Positions 35,982-46,090 of a stretch of 64,000 nucleotides of DNA are shown piece by piece; within the stretch, counting starts at the first letter, position 1; each line of letters begins with the position of its first letter. A program made the translations under genes and the position numbers. The DNA is from Flavobacteriales bacterium (lineage in GTDB: Bacteria > Bacteroidota > Bacteroidia > Flavobacteriales_D > Crocinitomicaceae): contig CANFJL010000007.1 of NCBI GenBank assembly GCA_947447525.1, forward strand, positions 1 to 64,000. The letters run 5' to 3'. Under the pieces are notes generated by a model, which saw only the letters and a list, made by a program, of their open reading frames with translations, searched no databases and was not told the origin of the DNA.

Positions 35982-38091
35982 TTACAGCAAACAAAACTGG
36001 TTCTCTGCTACAAAATCAACAGGCTTAGAGCATAAAAAGAAAGAACCAATAAGCATAGATGGTATTGAAATTCCAAGTGCATTTGAATCAAAAATCATTG
36101 AAAAAGAAGCTTTATCTGGCGGGCCATTTTTTAAGCGTGGTCCATATGCGTCCATGTATTTATCAAAACCATGGACCATTCGTCAATACGCTGGTTTTTC
36201 AACTGCAGAAGATTCCAATGCATTTTACAGAAAAAATCTAGCAGGTGGACAAAAAGGTCTCTCCGTTGCCTTTGACTTGGCGACACATAGAGGCTATGAC
36301 TCAGACCACGAGCGTGTAATTGGTGATGTCGGAAAAGCGGGTGTCGCTATTGATAGCATAGAGGACATGAAAATCCTTTTTGATTCCATTCCATTAAATG
36401 AAATGTCGGTTTCAATGACTATGAATGGAGCTGTAATTCCCATTATGGCATTTTATATTGGTGCTGCAATGGAGCAAGGAGTTTCAATTTCTGAACTTCA
36501 GGGTACGATTCAAAATGATATTCTTAAAGAATTTATGGTGCGTAACACCTACATATATCCGCCGGCTCCATCGATGAAAATAATTGCAGATATTTTTGAG
36601 TACACTTCTCAAAAAATGCCAAAATTCAATTCAATTTCGATTTCAGGTTACCATATGCATGAGGCTGGTGCAACTGCAGCAATTGAATTGGCTTACACTT
36701 TAGCAGATGGAAAAGAATATATTAAAGCGGGAATTAACGCTGGGCTATTAATTGATGAATTTGCTCCAAGACTTAGTTTTTTCTGGGCCATCGGAATGAA
36801 CTATCCAATGGAAATTGCTAAGCTAAGAGCTGGAAGAGTCTTGTGGAATGAAATCGTACAGGAATTTAATCCTCAAAAGGCAAAATCACTTGCTTTAAGG
36901 ACCCATTGTCAAACCTCTGGATGGTCGCTTACAGAGCAAGATCCATTTAATAACATTACCCGAACTTGCATTGAGGCATTAGCAGCGGTTATGGGTGGGA
37001 CACAATCCTTGCATACCAATGCATTAGATGAAGCAATAGCCTTACCAACAGATTTTTCAGCCAGAATTGCAAGAAATACCCAGTTATATCTTCAAAAGGA
37101 AATTGGAATTACCAATTACATTGATCCAACTGGTGGTGCAGATTACATTGAATTTTTAACAGAACAATTAATCGTAAAAGCGAAAGCATTGATTCACGAA
37201 GTGGATGAATTGGGTGGTATGGCAAATGCTATTGAAACGGGTATTCCTAAAATGCGCATTGAGGAAGCATCGGCAGAAAAACAATCAAGAATTGATGCAG
37301 TTGTGGATGTGATTGTCGGCGTGAATAGATTTGTAGCATCAGAACAAGAAGAAATTGAATTGCGAGAAGTCGACAACACATCAGTCTTAGAGCAGCAATT
37401 GGCTAAACTAAAACAATTAAAAAGTCAAAGAAACGACCAGGAACAAAAAGAGTTAATAGAGGAGTTAACCACTGCTGCAAAAACTGGAAAGGGAAATTTA
37501 TTAGAAATTGCCGTTCGTTGTGGACTTGCAAGATGCACCTTAGGTGAAATTTCTAGTGCTTTAGAACTTGCCTTTGGACGCTATCAAGCAAAAGTAAATA
37601 CGATAAGTGGAGTTTATGAAAAACTAGCTATGAAAAACGAACATTTTATTAAAGCCAAAGAAATGTGCAATGCGTTTGCTGTTTTAGAAGGCCGTAGACC
37701 TAGAATTTTAGTTGCGAAAATGGGACAAGATGGACATGATCGTGGTGCAAAAATAATTGCTACAGCATTTGCAGACCTTGGATTTGATGTAGATATGGGG
37801 CCTTTATTTCAAACACCTGCAGAAGTAGCCAAGCAAGCCATTGAAAATGATGTTCATATTGTTGGTGTATCATCACTTGCAGCAGGACATAAAACACTAG
37901 TTCCAGCGCTAATTCATAGCCTTAAAGATGCGGGTAGAAGTGATATAATGGTAGTAGTTGGAGGAGTGATTCCAAAGAATGATTATGAATTTTTGAGAGC
38001 CGAAGGAGTCTTTGGAATTTACGGGCCAGGAACTGTTTTAGCCCATGCTGCACAAGAAATTTTAGGGCTATTAATTAAAAGTCACAATTAA
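35971..38091 (+). CDS. mutB: Methylmalonyl-CoA mutase, large (alpha) subunit
   Basis: 706 residues. The substrate barrel (about 60-450) has [38 protein letters not shown] and [19 protein letters not shown]. The C-terminal cobalamin domain has [10 protein letters not shown] near 585, where the His ligates cobalt. The ATG ([10 protein letters not shown]) overlapping mutA by 11 bases is preferred over one 39 bases upstream. No epimerase or MeaB chaperone gene is adjacent. Confidence 0.96.
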   Translation: MRIDYSKQNWFSATKSTGLEHKKKEPISIDGIEIPSAFESKIIEKEALSGGPFFKRGPYASMYLSKPWTIRQYAGFSTAEDSNAFYRKNLAGGQKGLSVAFDLATHRGYDSDHERVIGDVGKAGVAIDSIEDMKILFDSIPLNEMSVSMTMNGAVIPIMAFYIGAAMEQGVSISELQGTIQNDILKEFMVRNTYIYPPAPSMKIIADIFEYTSQKMPKFNSISISGYHMHEAGATAAIELAYTLADGKEYIKAGINAGLLIDEFAPRLSFFWAIGMNYPMEIAKLRAGRVLWNEIVQEFNPQKAKSLALRTHCQTSGWSLTEQDPFNNITRTCIEALAAVMGGTQSLHTNALDEAIALPTDFSARIARNTQLYLQKEIGITNYIDPTGGADYIEFLTEQLIVKAKALIHEVDELGGMANAIETGIPKMRIEEASAEKQSRIDAVVDVIVGVNRFVASEQEEIELREVDNTSVLEQQLAKLKQLKSQRNDQEQKELIEELTTAAKTGKGNLLEIAVRCGLARCTLGEISSALELAFGRYQAKVNTISGVYEKLAMKNEHFIKAKEMCNAFAVLEGRRPRILVAKMGQDGHDRGAKIIATAFADLGFDVDMGPLFQTPAEVAKQAIENDVHIVGVSSLAAGHKTLVPALIHSLKDAGRSDIMVVVGGVIPKNDYEFLRAEGVFGIYGPGTVLAHAAQEILGLLIKSHN

Positions 38092-38142
38092 ATTGTAAAT
38101 TCGGCATAGAATTTGAAAACACTACAAGCAAATTAAATCATT

Positions 38143-39270
38143 ATGAAAAGAATTCTTTTACTTTCAATTTCCTTAATATCACTAAGCTTAAATTCGATAG
38201 CACAAAGTGTAACTTTTAGCGCAGCTAAACGACTAGTGGAACCCGTTTTTGAAAGGGTAGTTAAACCGGAGAATATTGTTGAAATAAAAAGTGAGGTTAA
38301 ACCAGATCTTAAAATTAAAATTACTAACAAAAGTTACCTGTGGACGATTTCAGGTGTAAAAGGAAAGGATTGGGAATTTGAAAAAGGTTCTAGTGAAACA
38401 ACTCCTTCAATAAAATTAACCTTTAATAAATTAGGAAACTTCACCGTAAATTTAACGGTGATCTTAAATAAAGACAAGGATGATGAAAACGAAATCTCCT
38501 ATGAATTAGAAGATTATATCACTGTTAGAAGTGTTTTTCCAGAATTAGCAGCATTATATGCTCAAAAGCCAAAACCCAATTACAAGAAATTAGTAGAACG
38601 TGCCTCAGATTATATTGTAAAACCAAAATACGCAAATGACCCAACACCTTATTTATTTTTAGCAAAAGGTTATCTTGGTTTAGTGCAACAAGGCAATTCA
38701 GATCCTGAATTTGAGGGTGCTTTAGAAGAGTGTGTTTCTAGCTTTGCTACAGCCAAGGAAATGGATAAAAATGGAGTCTTAAATGATGTGGAACATCAAA
38801 ATTTCATTAATGAACTAGAAATGCTTTTGTTGAAAGAATATTTAGAAGTTCAAATGGAAGGTGATATGTCTGAATTAGCAGAAGCAATTGATTTTTACAG
38901 TCAGATTACCTTAAATCCTATTTGCATTAAATATGTTGAAGCCTATCAAAAATACAAAACGAAAAATGCAAAAGGAGCTAATCTAATTTGGACAGCTGAA
39001 ATTCCAAAGCTTTTAAAATATGAGCGAGGAGAAACCGATGAAAAATACAACAACTCTTTTAAAAATGAATTGGGTGTATGGGTCCAATTTACTGAAGCAG
39101 ACATAATGGTTTTAAAATATGGAGTAATGTACTCCGCAATAGCTTTGAAAGAACAAAAGAATATCAAAGCATGTGATATATTAAAGAAAGTTGATCCTTG
39201 GTTTCAATTTGAAAAAGATTTCCGTCAACTATTTGAAGGAAGTGAATTTAATAGTTGTGTAAAAAATTAA
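38143..39270 (+). CDS. Exported protein with PKD-like domain
   Basis: 375 residues. Signal peptide of about 20 residues (ends LNSIAQ|SV). Residues about 45-128 look like a PKD/Ig-type domain (ITNKSYLWTISGVKGKDW, LTFNKLGNFTVNLTVIL). The remaining 240 residues are helical and rich in Lys/Glu, with FLAKGYLGLVQ and FATAKEMDKNG suggesting TPR-like hairpins. No enzyme motif or T9SS C-terminal domain is seen. It follows mutB by 51 bases without a clear promoter. Function unknown. Confidence 0.7.
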   Translation: MKRILLLSISLISLSLNSIAQSVTFSAAKRLVEPVFERVVKPENIVEIKSEVKPDLKIKITNKSYLWTISGVKGKDWEFEKGSSETTPSIKLTFNKLGNFTVNLTVILNKDKDDENEISYELEDYITVRSVFPELAALYAQKPKPNYKKLVERASDYIVKPKYANDPTPYLFLAKGYLGLVQQGNSDPEFEGALEECVSSFATAKEMDKNGVLNDVEHQNFINELEMLLLKEYLEVQMEGDMSELAEAIDFYSQITLNPICIKYVEAYQKYKTKNAKGANLIWTAEIPKLLKYERGETDEKYNNSFKNELGVWVQFTEADIMVLKYGVMYSAIALKEQKNIKACDILKKVDPWFQFEKDFRQLFEGSEFNSCVKN

Positions 39271-39317
39271 CAAAAGGCATTTCACAACTTTAAATCTTTA
39301 AAACAAAACACCTTTTG
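39271..39317. repeat. Long-spaced inverted repeat
   Basis: CAAAAGG (39271-39277), directly after a stop codon, and CCTTTTG (39311-39317) form a 7-bp inverted repeat with a 33-base spacer. It may be the 3' end hairpin of the PKD-gene transcript or chance. Confidence 0.2.
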
Positions 39318-39325
39318 ATTTAATG

Positions 39326-39333
39326 TAATTTTG
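39326..39333 (+). promoter_or_regulatory. -7 box immediately before divIC
   Basis: TAATTTTG, a perfect TAnnTTTG, ending 4 bases before the ATG. As with the ABC-F gene this predicts a leaderless or nearly leaderless mRNA. Confidence 0.35.
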
Positions 39334-39337
39334 GTAT

Positions 39338-39622
39338 ATGAATAAGATACCTAAATTCCTCAAGAACAAATACAGTATAACTTTCATAGTTTTTTTGCTC
39401 TATTCTCTATTCTTAGATGATTTAGATGTATTCACACTTTACCATAATTTAAACAAACGATTTGAATTACAGGAGCAGAATATTGTGATGAACCAGCAAT
39501 TGGTGGAAACAAAAAAAACATTGAAATCATTACATGGAATGAATTATCTTGAGGCCTATGCGAGGTCTGAGAAATTCTTCAAAAAAGATAATGAAGATAT
39601 TTTTGTGATTATTTATAAGTAA
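39338..39622 (+). CDS. DivIC/FtsB-like cell division protein
   Basis: 94 residues: a short basic head, a membrane helix (about 14-30), then a coiled coil (about 38-68) and a PEEFxARExF-like segment (LEAYARSEKFFKKDNEDIFVI). This is the septum formation initiator topology of FtsB/DivIC, which pairs with FtsL at the divisome. Its 3' end overlaps the convergent SpoIID-like gene by 14 bases. Confidence 0.85.
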   Translation: MNKIPKFLKNKYSITFIVFLLYSLFLDDLDVFTLYHNLNKRFELQEQNIVMNQQLVETKKTLKSLHGMNYLEAYARSEKFFKKDNEDIFVIIYK

Positions 39623-40748
39623 AATCGTCAATTTTAACAGAGGGGAAGTAAAACCTAATGATTTGATCATAGGAATAACCATTCCTTGCCATTTTCATTG
39701 CTCCTTCTTGACAAAGACCAACACCGTGTCCGTAGCCCCTTCCTTCAACAATAATAAAATCACCTTCCTTTCTAGTATTAAAAAAACTAGACTTCAAATG
39801 AAATTTTTCCCTGATATCTCGCATTGGGATCCCATAACCTGGATGCAGATAAAACGCAGTTCTTTCCGGTTGAACGAAGTGAAATAGTAGCTGCCTACTC
39901 AAACTATCATCAATAGGAAAATTATAAGTATTAACCAAGTAACTGATCCACTCCGCTTCAGGTATTGATTTTTTCCATGTGGCTTGCTTTGTATAAATGC
40001 AAAAAGTATCTTTAAAAGAAGTTAGTCCGTCAATGGTTTCATTCCATACATGTGCTGGATTGCAGGTTTGACCGCCACAATTTGCAGAAAAGTAACTTGG
40101 TGCCAATTCATTATTTTGATCATAAATTACTTTTAATGTAGTTTGTCGTACTGCAGAATCAATTATTGAATTACCCATGCGTTTATGTAAATATGCTTGA
40201 CAATGAACACGATCACAAATTTCATATCCATCTTCTAGATGTTTATTCCGAAATTTCAGGGCATAAGTCCTACTGATTAATGCTTGAACTTTATAGTACT
40301 CTAATTTTTGACCTGTTCCAGATTCAGATTCAACCACGCCTTCTAGATAAGTATCTAATTCGACCATATTAACCAATCGCATCGCATTATTCGCCAAAGA
40401 AAATTCAAAATCACCTTCATATTGTCTAGATTTAATTGAAGGAATAACGCCTGTAAATTCAATAGATTCCTCCTTATTGATGGTATAAAATGAGATTTTT
40501 TTGAATTTTGACAATTTATTTCCACGAAATAAAATTGAAATTTTACCTCCTTCCAGAAAAACCTCGACAATATCATTTGCGTTTGCTAAACCAATATAGG
40601 TGGAATCGGCAATAATATGATAGGGTGCTGTTGAATGAGCCGCTTTAACTTTTTTCAATTGAGAGTCGGTAAATAAGCCGATACGCATTTTTTGAGCCTG
40701 TCCTAAAAATGTACAAATAAAGAACAATAAAAAAAATAATCTATTCAA
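39609..40748 (-). CDS. SpoIID/LytB domain protein, exported
   Basis: 379 residues. Signal peptide of about 19 residues (NRLFFLLFFICTFLGQAQ) that requires the TTG start, as a TGA lies shortly upstream and the next Met follows the cleavage site. The core has VNMVELDTYLEGVVESESG, YYKVQALISRTYAL and AYFSANCGGQT-like and GRGYGHGVGLCQEGAM, the SpoIID lytic transglycosylase signatures including the catalytic Glu region. In non-sporulating bacteria such proteins trim peptidoglycan or affect septation. It follows lpxB by 31 bases. Confidence 0.9.
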   Translation of the reverse strand: MNRLFFLLFFICTFLGQAQKMRIGLFTDSQLKKVKAAHSTAPYHIIADSTYIGLANANDIVEVFLEGGKISILFRGNKLSKFKKISFYTINKEESIEFTGVIPSIKSRQYEGDFEFSLANNAMRLVNMVELDTYLEGVVESESGTGQKLEYYKVQALISRTYALKFRNKHLEDGYEICDRVHCQAYLHKRMGNSIIDSAVRQTTLKVIYDQNNELAPSYFSANCGGQTCNPAHVWNETIDGLTSFKDTFCIYTKQATWKKSIPEAEWISYLVNTYNFPIDDSLSRQLLFHFVQPERTAFYLHPGYGIPMRDIREKFHLKSSFFNTRKEGDFIIVEGRGYGHGVGLCQEGAMKMARNGYSYDQIIRFYFPSVKIDDFTYK

Positions 40749-40779
40749 AAGAGCTCAGGTAAAAGTCAATCATAATACC

Positions 40780-41898
40780 CTATTTAGCGAAAAAAGTTTC
40801 AAGTATGTCCGCTGCAACCCGATCACTTGCTCCTTGATTACCCAAAGATTTTATCAATATCTTATAATTTGATAATAAACGCGAACGATCTGATGTACCT
40901 TCTTCAAGTTTTTTTAGATAATGAACCATATTTTCAGAGGTGCAATCTCCTTGAATTAATTCTTTAACAAGTTCTTGATCTAAAATTAGATTGACCAAGG
41001 AAATAAACTTAATCTTCACTAATAACTTAGCAATACGAAAGGATATAGGCGAGGTAGCATAGCAAACTACTTGAGGTACTTCAAATAAGGCAGTTTCAAG
41101 TGTTGCAGTACCGGAGGTGACCAAGGCTAAATTTGCTTTTTCTAAGATCGAATAGGTTTGACCAAAAACCAATTGAGTGTCATCAGTAACTAAATTTTTA
41201 TAAAAATCAAGTGATAAATTAGTGGAGCAAGCAACAACAATTTCGTAATCTGGAAAAGATTTTGCTGCAGCTATCATATTGGGCAGTTTACGCTTCACTT
41301 CTTGCGCTCTACTTCCTGGAAGCAATGCCAATATTTTTCGATCACTGAGCAGCGTCAGAGGCGGATGCGCTTCTTCCTTAAATTTCATCACTTCATCCAA
41401 AAGTGGGTGACCCAGATATTTTACAGGGTAATCATAGGTCTCATAAAAACTTTTTTCAAACGGGAGAATACAGTATAATTGGGTTACATCCCTTTTAATA
41501 GCATGCACTCTAGAGGCCTTCCAAGCCCAAATTTGTGGGGAGATGTAATATATAACAGGAATTCCTTGTTCCTTGGCCCAAGAAGCTATTCTAAGATTAA
41601 ATCCTGGAAAATCGATAAGAACCAAAGCATCTGGTTGAAATTCTTTAATTTCTTTTTTACAGGTCTTGATGTTGCCTAGAATCGTACGGAGATTCATCAA
41701 AACTTCTAGAAACCCCATAAAAGAAAGCGACCTCACATGCTTCAATAATAACATGCCTTCTGCTTCCATTCTATCTCCACCCCAGCCCTTAAAAATAAAA
41801 TTGTTGGATTGCTTATTCCATGCGCACATTAGATTTGCTCCATGTAAGTCACCTGAAACTTCTCCAGCAATAAAAAAAATACGCTTCTTAGAGTTCAT
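40780..41898 (-). CDS. lpxB: Lipid-A-disaccharide synthase
   Basis: 372 residues. GEVSGDLHGANLM at the start, FKGWGGDRMEAEG, VLIDFPGFNLR, YYISPQIWAWK and LALLPGSRAQEV are all LpxB hallmarks (GT19). It joins UDP-diacylglucosamine and lipid X at the inner membrane. It follows the 101-residue membrane protein gene directly, in a surE-led unit. Confidence 0.96.
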   Translation of the reverse strand: MNSKKRIFFIAGEVSGDLHGANLMCAWNKQSNNFIFKGWGGDRMEAEGMLLLKHVRSLSFMGFLEVLMNLRTILGNIKTCKKEIKEFQPDALVLIDFPGFNLRIASWAKEQGIPVIYYISPQIWAWKASRVHAIKRDVTQLYCILPFEKSFYETYDYPVKYLGHPLLDEVMKFKEEAHPPLTLLSDRKILALLPGSRAQEVKRKLPNMIAAAKSFPDYEIVVACSTNLSLDFYKNLVTDDTQLVFGQTYSILEKANLALVTSGTATLETALFEVPQVVCYATSPISFRIAKLLVKIKFISLVNLILDQELVKELIQGDCTSENMVHYLKKLEEGTSDRSRLLSNYKILIKSLGNQGASDRVAADILETFFAK

Positions 41899-42204
41899 TT
41901 AAGAAAGTAGATTTACATATATCATATAAGGAATAAAACAAAACATTGCAAAAATGATACCTCTCGAAATTTGATATTCTTCCTTATTCAGAAATATATA
42001 GAACCACATTAAATTAGAAATCAAAGCTAAAGAAATGTACTTACTTGTAAATTCAGGATAGGCTACAAATTGATCCCAAAAAAAACTAAAAGGATAATCG
42101 TTTATTAAGGCTAGAATAAAAAGTACGATAGGTAAAAATACCACCGGGGAAATAAAACCAATTGCAGTTCCAATTAGATGTTTTTTTGTGATGTTGATTT
42201 TCAT
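41899..42204 (-). CDS. Small multispanning membrane protein between surE and lpxB
   Basis: 101 residues with about three helices (10-33, 54-71, 78-98). It overlaps the end of surE by 4 bases and abuts lpxB. A small membrane protein at this place recurs in Flavobacteriia (from memory), suggesting a role with lipid A or in the envelope, but no motif identifies it. Confidence 0.72.
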   Translation of the reverse strand: MKINITKKHLIGTAIGFISPVVFLPIVLFILALINDYPFSFFWDQFVAYPEFTSKYISLALISNLMWFYIFLNKEEYQISRGIIFAMFCFIPYMIYVNLLS

Positions 42205-42965
42205 AAATTAAATGATTTTAAATTTCCAATAACAGCATGATTGGTTAGGTCAAAATGAGTGGGTACAATGCTAATAAAACCTTCCTTTAATACCGCCAAA
42301 TCAGTGTCTTCTCTTTTGTCAACTTCGGTAAAGTCGCCTGTTAACCAATAATAAGGATTGCCAAATTGATCCAATCTTTTATCAAATCTATCCGACCAAA
42401 AAGCATGTGCTTGTTTACAAATACGTGTTCCTTTAATTTGTTCTTTTTTCAATTTAGGTATATTTACATTTAAACAAGTATTAAGCGGTAAGTTACTATC
42501 AAGAACTTTTTTAATTATTTTAGAAATCCATTCTGACCCTTGAGTAAAGTCTGCATCTTGTGCATAATCAGCCAAGGAAAATCCAATGGATGGTATTCCT
42601 TCCATGGCGCCTTCTATTGCAGCGGACATCGTACCAGAATACAGAACATTGGTAGAGGTGTTTTCACCGTGATTAATTCCGGATAATAACAAATCAGGTT
42701 TCCTATGTAAAACTTCATAGATAGCTAATTTCACACAATCTACGGGAGTACCTGAACATGAAAAAGCTTTGATGTCACCAAAAATATGACTAGGACTCAA
42801 TCGCAAAGGATGATTAATAGTTATAGCATGACCCATGCCGGATTGAGCTTTGTCTGGAGCAACTACTACTACTTCACCAAATTGCTTAGCAATATGAACC
42901 AAAGCACTTATACCATTAGAATTAATGCTATCGTCATTGGTTATTAAAATTAATTTTTGCTGCAT
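42201..42965 (-). CDS. surE: 5'/3'-nucleotidase SurE
   Basis: 254 residues. ILITNDDSINSNGI (metal Asp11-Asp12), APDKAQSGMGHAITI, SGTPVDCV and LSGINHGENTSTNVLYSGTM are SurE signatures. A cytosolic phosphatase for nucleoside monophosphates. It heads the leftward surE-lpxB-SpoIID unit. Confidence 0.96.
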   Translation of the reverse strand: MQQKLILITNDDSINSNGISALVHIAKQFGEVVVVAPDKAQSGMGHAITINHPLRLSPSHIFGDIKAFSCSGTPVDCVKLAIYEVLHRKPDLLLSGINHGENTSTNVLYSGTMSAAIEGAMEGIPSIGFSLADYAQDADFTQGSEWISKIIKKVLDSNLPLNTCLNVNIPKLKKEQIKGTRICKQAHAFWSDRFDKRLDQFGNPYYWLTGDFTEVDKREDTDLAVLKEGFISIVPTHFDLTNHAVIGNLKSFNL

Positions 42966-42981
42966 ATTCCTTGCTCTTGAA

Positions 42982-42989
42982 CAAAATTA
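42982..42989 (-). promoter_or_regulatory. -7 box of the surE-lpxB unit
   Basis: The minus strand reads TAATTTTG, 16 bases upstream of the surE ATG. It is 22 bases from the rightward box of the peptidase gene, so the two promoters are divergent in a 71-base gap. Confidence 0.42.
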
Positions 42990-43011
42990 CTTAATATTAG
43001 CAGACTTTAAG

Positions 43012-43019
43012 TATTTTTG
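43012..43019 (+). promoter_or_regulatory. -7 box of the NlpC/P60 gene
   Basis: TATTTTTG, a perfect TAnnTTTG, 17 bases upstream of the ATG. Confidence 0.42.
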
Positions 43020-43036
43020 AAGCATAGAATTATAAA

Positions 43037-43801
43037 ATGAAACTTCTCACCTCAAACCAACAGAATGCATTTTGTTTTGTTGGAATAAGCCCTATCCGCA
43101 GCTCACCTAATGACAGTAGTGAACAAGTAAGTCAGCTGGTTTTTGGAGAAGTGGTTGAAGTACTTGAAATCAAAAACTATTGGGTCAGCATAAAAACCTA
43201 TAAAGATTCCTATGAAGGTTATGTAGACTACAAGCATCTTTTGGCGTTGAGTGACAAAGAATTAAAACAATGGCTTGATCAAGGAGAAATAACAAGTATT
43301 TTAACTCAAACCATAAAATGCCCATGGGGAGAGCAGATGATACCCTGCGGTAGTTTCATTGGCAACGAACAAATCTTTAGCATTGGCAATTACCAATTTG
43401 ATAAAATATCTGTTGATAGTTTTGAGAAAAGAGGAATTGAATTGGCCAATACATTAATAAACACTCCCTATCTATGGGGAGGGAAATCAAGTTTCGGAAT
43501 AGATTGTTCTGGCTTTACCCAACTCATATTCCGTAGTCTTTTTATCAATCTCCCTAGAGATGCTTATCAACAAGAAGAACTAGGTCAACATGTTAGCTTT
43601 AAGGATCGGGAACCCATGGATTTAGCCTTTTTTAGCAATGATCAAGGAAAAATAACGCATGTAGGAATAATTCTAGAGGGTGATTTAATTATTCACGCTT
43701 CTGGAAGGGTTAGAATTGACACCTTGAATCAAGATGGAATTTGGAATGAGGAAATGGGAACAACAACACATAAATTAACTGTTATTAAAAGATTAATTTG
43801 A
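43037..43801 (+). CDS. NlpC/P60 (C40) peptidase with SH3b domain
   Basis: 254 residues. An SH3b-like N-terminal part (about 15-75, ISPIRSSPNDSSEQVSQLVFGE) precedes the papain-like core with Cys157 in FGIDCSGFTQL, the DLAFFSNDQGKITHVGIIL loop with His208 and IHASGRV. There is no signal peptide, so it may act in the cytoplasm on muropeptides, like the dipeptidyl-peptidase VI group. Alone in its unit. Confidence 0.92.
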   Translation: MKLLTSNQQNAFCFVGISPIRSSPNDSSEQVSQLVFGEVVEVLEIKNYWVSIKTYKDSYEGYVDYKHLLALSDKELKQWLDQGEITSILTQTIKCPWGEQMIPCGSFIGNEQIFSIGNYQFDKISVDSFEKRGIELANTLINTPYLWGGKSSFGIDCSGFTQLIFRSLFINLPRDAYQQEELGQHVSFKDREPMDLAFFSNDQGKITHVGIILEGDLIIHASGRVRIDTLNQDGIWNEEMGTTTHKLTVIKRLI

Positions 43802-43821
43802 TTTTCTAAACCTAAAAATGG

Positions 43822-43840
43822 GACAAATATGTCGTTTTTT
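43822..43840 (+). terminator. Weak terminator-like hairpin
   Basis: GACA-AATA-TGTC followed by GTTTTTT, 20 bases after the peptidase stop. The stem is only 4 bp, so termination may be inefficient. Confidence 0.3.
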
Positions 43841-43872
43841 ATACCGATATTTGTTCAAGAAATATTCTAAGA

Positions 43873-44796
43873 ATGCGTATATTAGTAAGTGGGGGTGCAG
43901 GATTTATTGGGAGTAATTTGGTAAGGAGACTTTTATCAGAAGGACATGAAGTAATTGTACTTGACAATTTATTACGCGGAAATAAACTAGATAAAGATTC
44001 TTTTGAAAAAATAAAATTCATTCGCGGAGATGTTCGAGATTTCGCAACCGTTTCTGAGGCAATGAAGAATTGTGACGCAGTCTACCATTTCGCAGCTGTT
44101 TTAGGAGTTGATATTGTAGCTGATCACCCCGTTGAAACCATGGATGTTGAAGTAATCGGAACAAGAAATATGGTTGAAGCTGCGGCTGCCAATAATATAA
44201 AATACTTTTTATACGCTTCAACAAGTGGGATATACAGCCACAGTGCCATTGTTAAAAGCGCCTTGTCTGAAGATGTTTTGGTTGATCCTAGAACCTCTTA
44301 TGCTATGGCTAAACGATACAATGAAATATATTTGGCTGCGCATCACAAAGAGCGAGGACTCAATGTTATTTCACTGCGGTTTTTTAATGTCTATGGTCAC
44401 AATCAAGACAATAGAATGGTAGTCCCTAGATTTTTTGAGCAAGCAATACAAGACGAAGAAATTACAGTGTTTGGAACAGGAAATCAAACTAGGGACTTTA
44501 CTTATATTGACGATACTGTTGAGGCATGTGTTAGATTATTAGGAATTAGCGGAGCACATATCATCAACATCGCAAATGAAAAGGAATGGAATATTACTAC
44601 CCTTGCTGAAAAAATTATTGAAATCACGAAATCTAAATCAAAGATAAATTACATAGAATCTCCTGCTAAGCGCTACGATTATGAAGTAGAACGAAGAGTT
44701 GGAAGTTCAGACAAATTAAAGGAATTAGTGAATTATAAGCCAGCAACCGAATTGGCAGATGGATTACAAAAAATTTATGAAATCAATTATTTATGA
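43873..44796 (+). CDS. NAD-dependent sugar-nucleotide epimerase/dehydratase
   Basis: 307 residues of the extended SDR family: GGAGFIGSN (7-15) binds [12 protein letters not shown] follows, and the catalytic pair is Tyr143 and Lys147 in [22 protein letters not shown] is the substrate-domain motif of GalE/UDP-glucuronate-type enzymes. The exact sugar is not resolvable by eye. It overlaps glyA as ATGA. Confidence 0.87.
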   Translation: MRILVSGGAGFIGSNLVRRLLSEGHEVIVLDNLLRGNKLDKDSFEKIKFIRGDVRDFATVSEAMKNCDAVYHFAAVLGVDIVADHPVETMDVEVIGTRNMVEAAAANNIKYFLYASTSGIYSHSAIVKSALSEDVLVDPRTSYAMAKRYNEIYLAAHHKERGLNVISLRFFNVYGHNQDNRMVVPRFFEQAIQDEEITVFGTGNQTRDFTYIDDTVEACVRLLGISGAHIINIANEKEWNITTLAEKIIEITKSKSKINYIESPAKRYDYEVERRVGSSDKLKELVNYKPATELADGLQKIYEINYL

Positions 44797-46064
44797 GAGA
44801 TACCGTTTTATTTAATCTGATCAAAGAAGAAAAACAAAGACAAACTTTAGGTTTAGAATTGATCGCGTCTGAGAACTTTGTAAGTGAGCAAGTAATGGAG
44901 GCGATGGGTAGTGTACTTACCAATAAATATGCTGAAGGACTTCCAGGAAAGCGTTATTATGGTGGATGTGAAATCGTAGATCAAGTAGAACAACTAGCAA
45001 TCGATCGATTATGTGAACTTTTCGGTGCTACTTGGGCAAATGTCCAACCACATTCTGGAGCACAAGCAAATGCTGCAGTTTTTTTAGCCTGTCTAAATCC
45101 TGGAGATAAAATACTAGGTTTTGATTTATCACACGGCGGACATTTAACGCACGGATCCCCAGTAAACTTCTCAGGAAAACTATATCAACCCTTCTTCTAC
45201 GGAGTATCAAAGGAAACCGGGAGAATAGATTACGATGCATTAGAATCAATTGCCTTAAAAGAAAAACCAAAAATGATCATCTGTGGAGCTTCTGCATATT
45301 CTAGAGATTGGGATTATGCGAGGATTAGACAAGTTGCAGATAAAATTGGAGCGCTTATTCTAGCCGATATTTCGCATCCTGCAGGATTAATTGCCGCAAA
45401 ATTATTAAATGATCCTTTAGATTATTGTCACATAGTTACTACAACAACACACAAAACACTAAGAGGTCCTCGTGGTGGGGTAATAATGATGCGAAACAAT
45501 TTTGACAATCCTTTCGGTATCAAATGGAACAATGGAAATTTGAGATCTATGGCTGCACTATTAGACGCTGCTGTATTTCCAGGAATTCAAGGCGGACCGC
45601 TCGAACATGTAATTGCAGCAAAGGCAGTTGCTTTTGGAGAAGCGCTTAGTGACGGTTATAAAACATACATGAAACAAGTACAAATAAATGCTGCTAGAAT
45701 GGCGGAATCATTTATGGGTAAAGGATATGACATAATTTCAGGAGGTACAGAAAATCACAGTATGCTGATTGATTTGAGAGGGAAAGGAATCACTGGAAAA
45801 GATGCGGAAAACTGTTTGGTTAAAGCAGACATAACAGTAAATAAAAATATGGTTCCTTTTGACACTGAATCTCCATTTGTAACATCAGGAATTAGAATAG
45901 GAACTCCGGCCTTGACTTCAAGAGGAGTTAAAGAAGGAGAGATTGAATTGATTGTTAGTTTAATTGATCGCGCGCTAATGTCTAAAGATGATGCAAACAC
46001 CTTGTCTCAAGTCAAAAAAGAAGTTAATCTCTTAATGCAAGACAGACCTTTATTTACTTGGTAA
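44793..46064 (+). CDS. glyA: Serine hydroxymethyltransferase
   Basis: 423 residues. [49 protein letters not shown] and the PLP-lysine motif [13 protein letters not shown] near 220 are all present. It converts serine and tetrahydrofolate to glycine and methylene-tetrahydrofolate. Translationally coupled to the epimerase gene, which has no evident metabolic link. Confidence 0.98.
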   Translation: MRDTVLFNLIKEEKQRQTLGLELIASENFVSEQVMEAMGSVLTNKYAEGLPGKRYYGGCEIVDQVEQLAIDRLCELFGATWANVQPHSGAQANAAVFLACLNPGDKILGFDLSHGGHLTHGSPVNFSGKLYQPFFYGVSKETGRIDYDALESIALKEKPKMIICGASAYSRDWDYARIRQVADKIGALILADISHPAGLIAAKLLNDPLDYCHIVTTTTHKTLRGPRGGVIMMRNNFDNPFGIKWNNGNLRSMAALLDAAVFPGIQGGPLEHVIAAKAVAFGEALSDGYKTYMKQVQINAARMAESFMGKGYDIISGGTENHSMLIDLRGKGITGKDAENCLVKADITVNKNMVPFDTESPFVTSGIRIGTPALTSRGVKEGEIELIVSLIDRALMSKDDANTLSQVKKEVNLLMQDRPLFTW

Positions 46065-46090
46065 GTTTAAAAGATTGAGGTGATGTTTTT

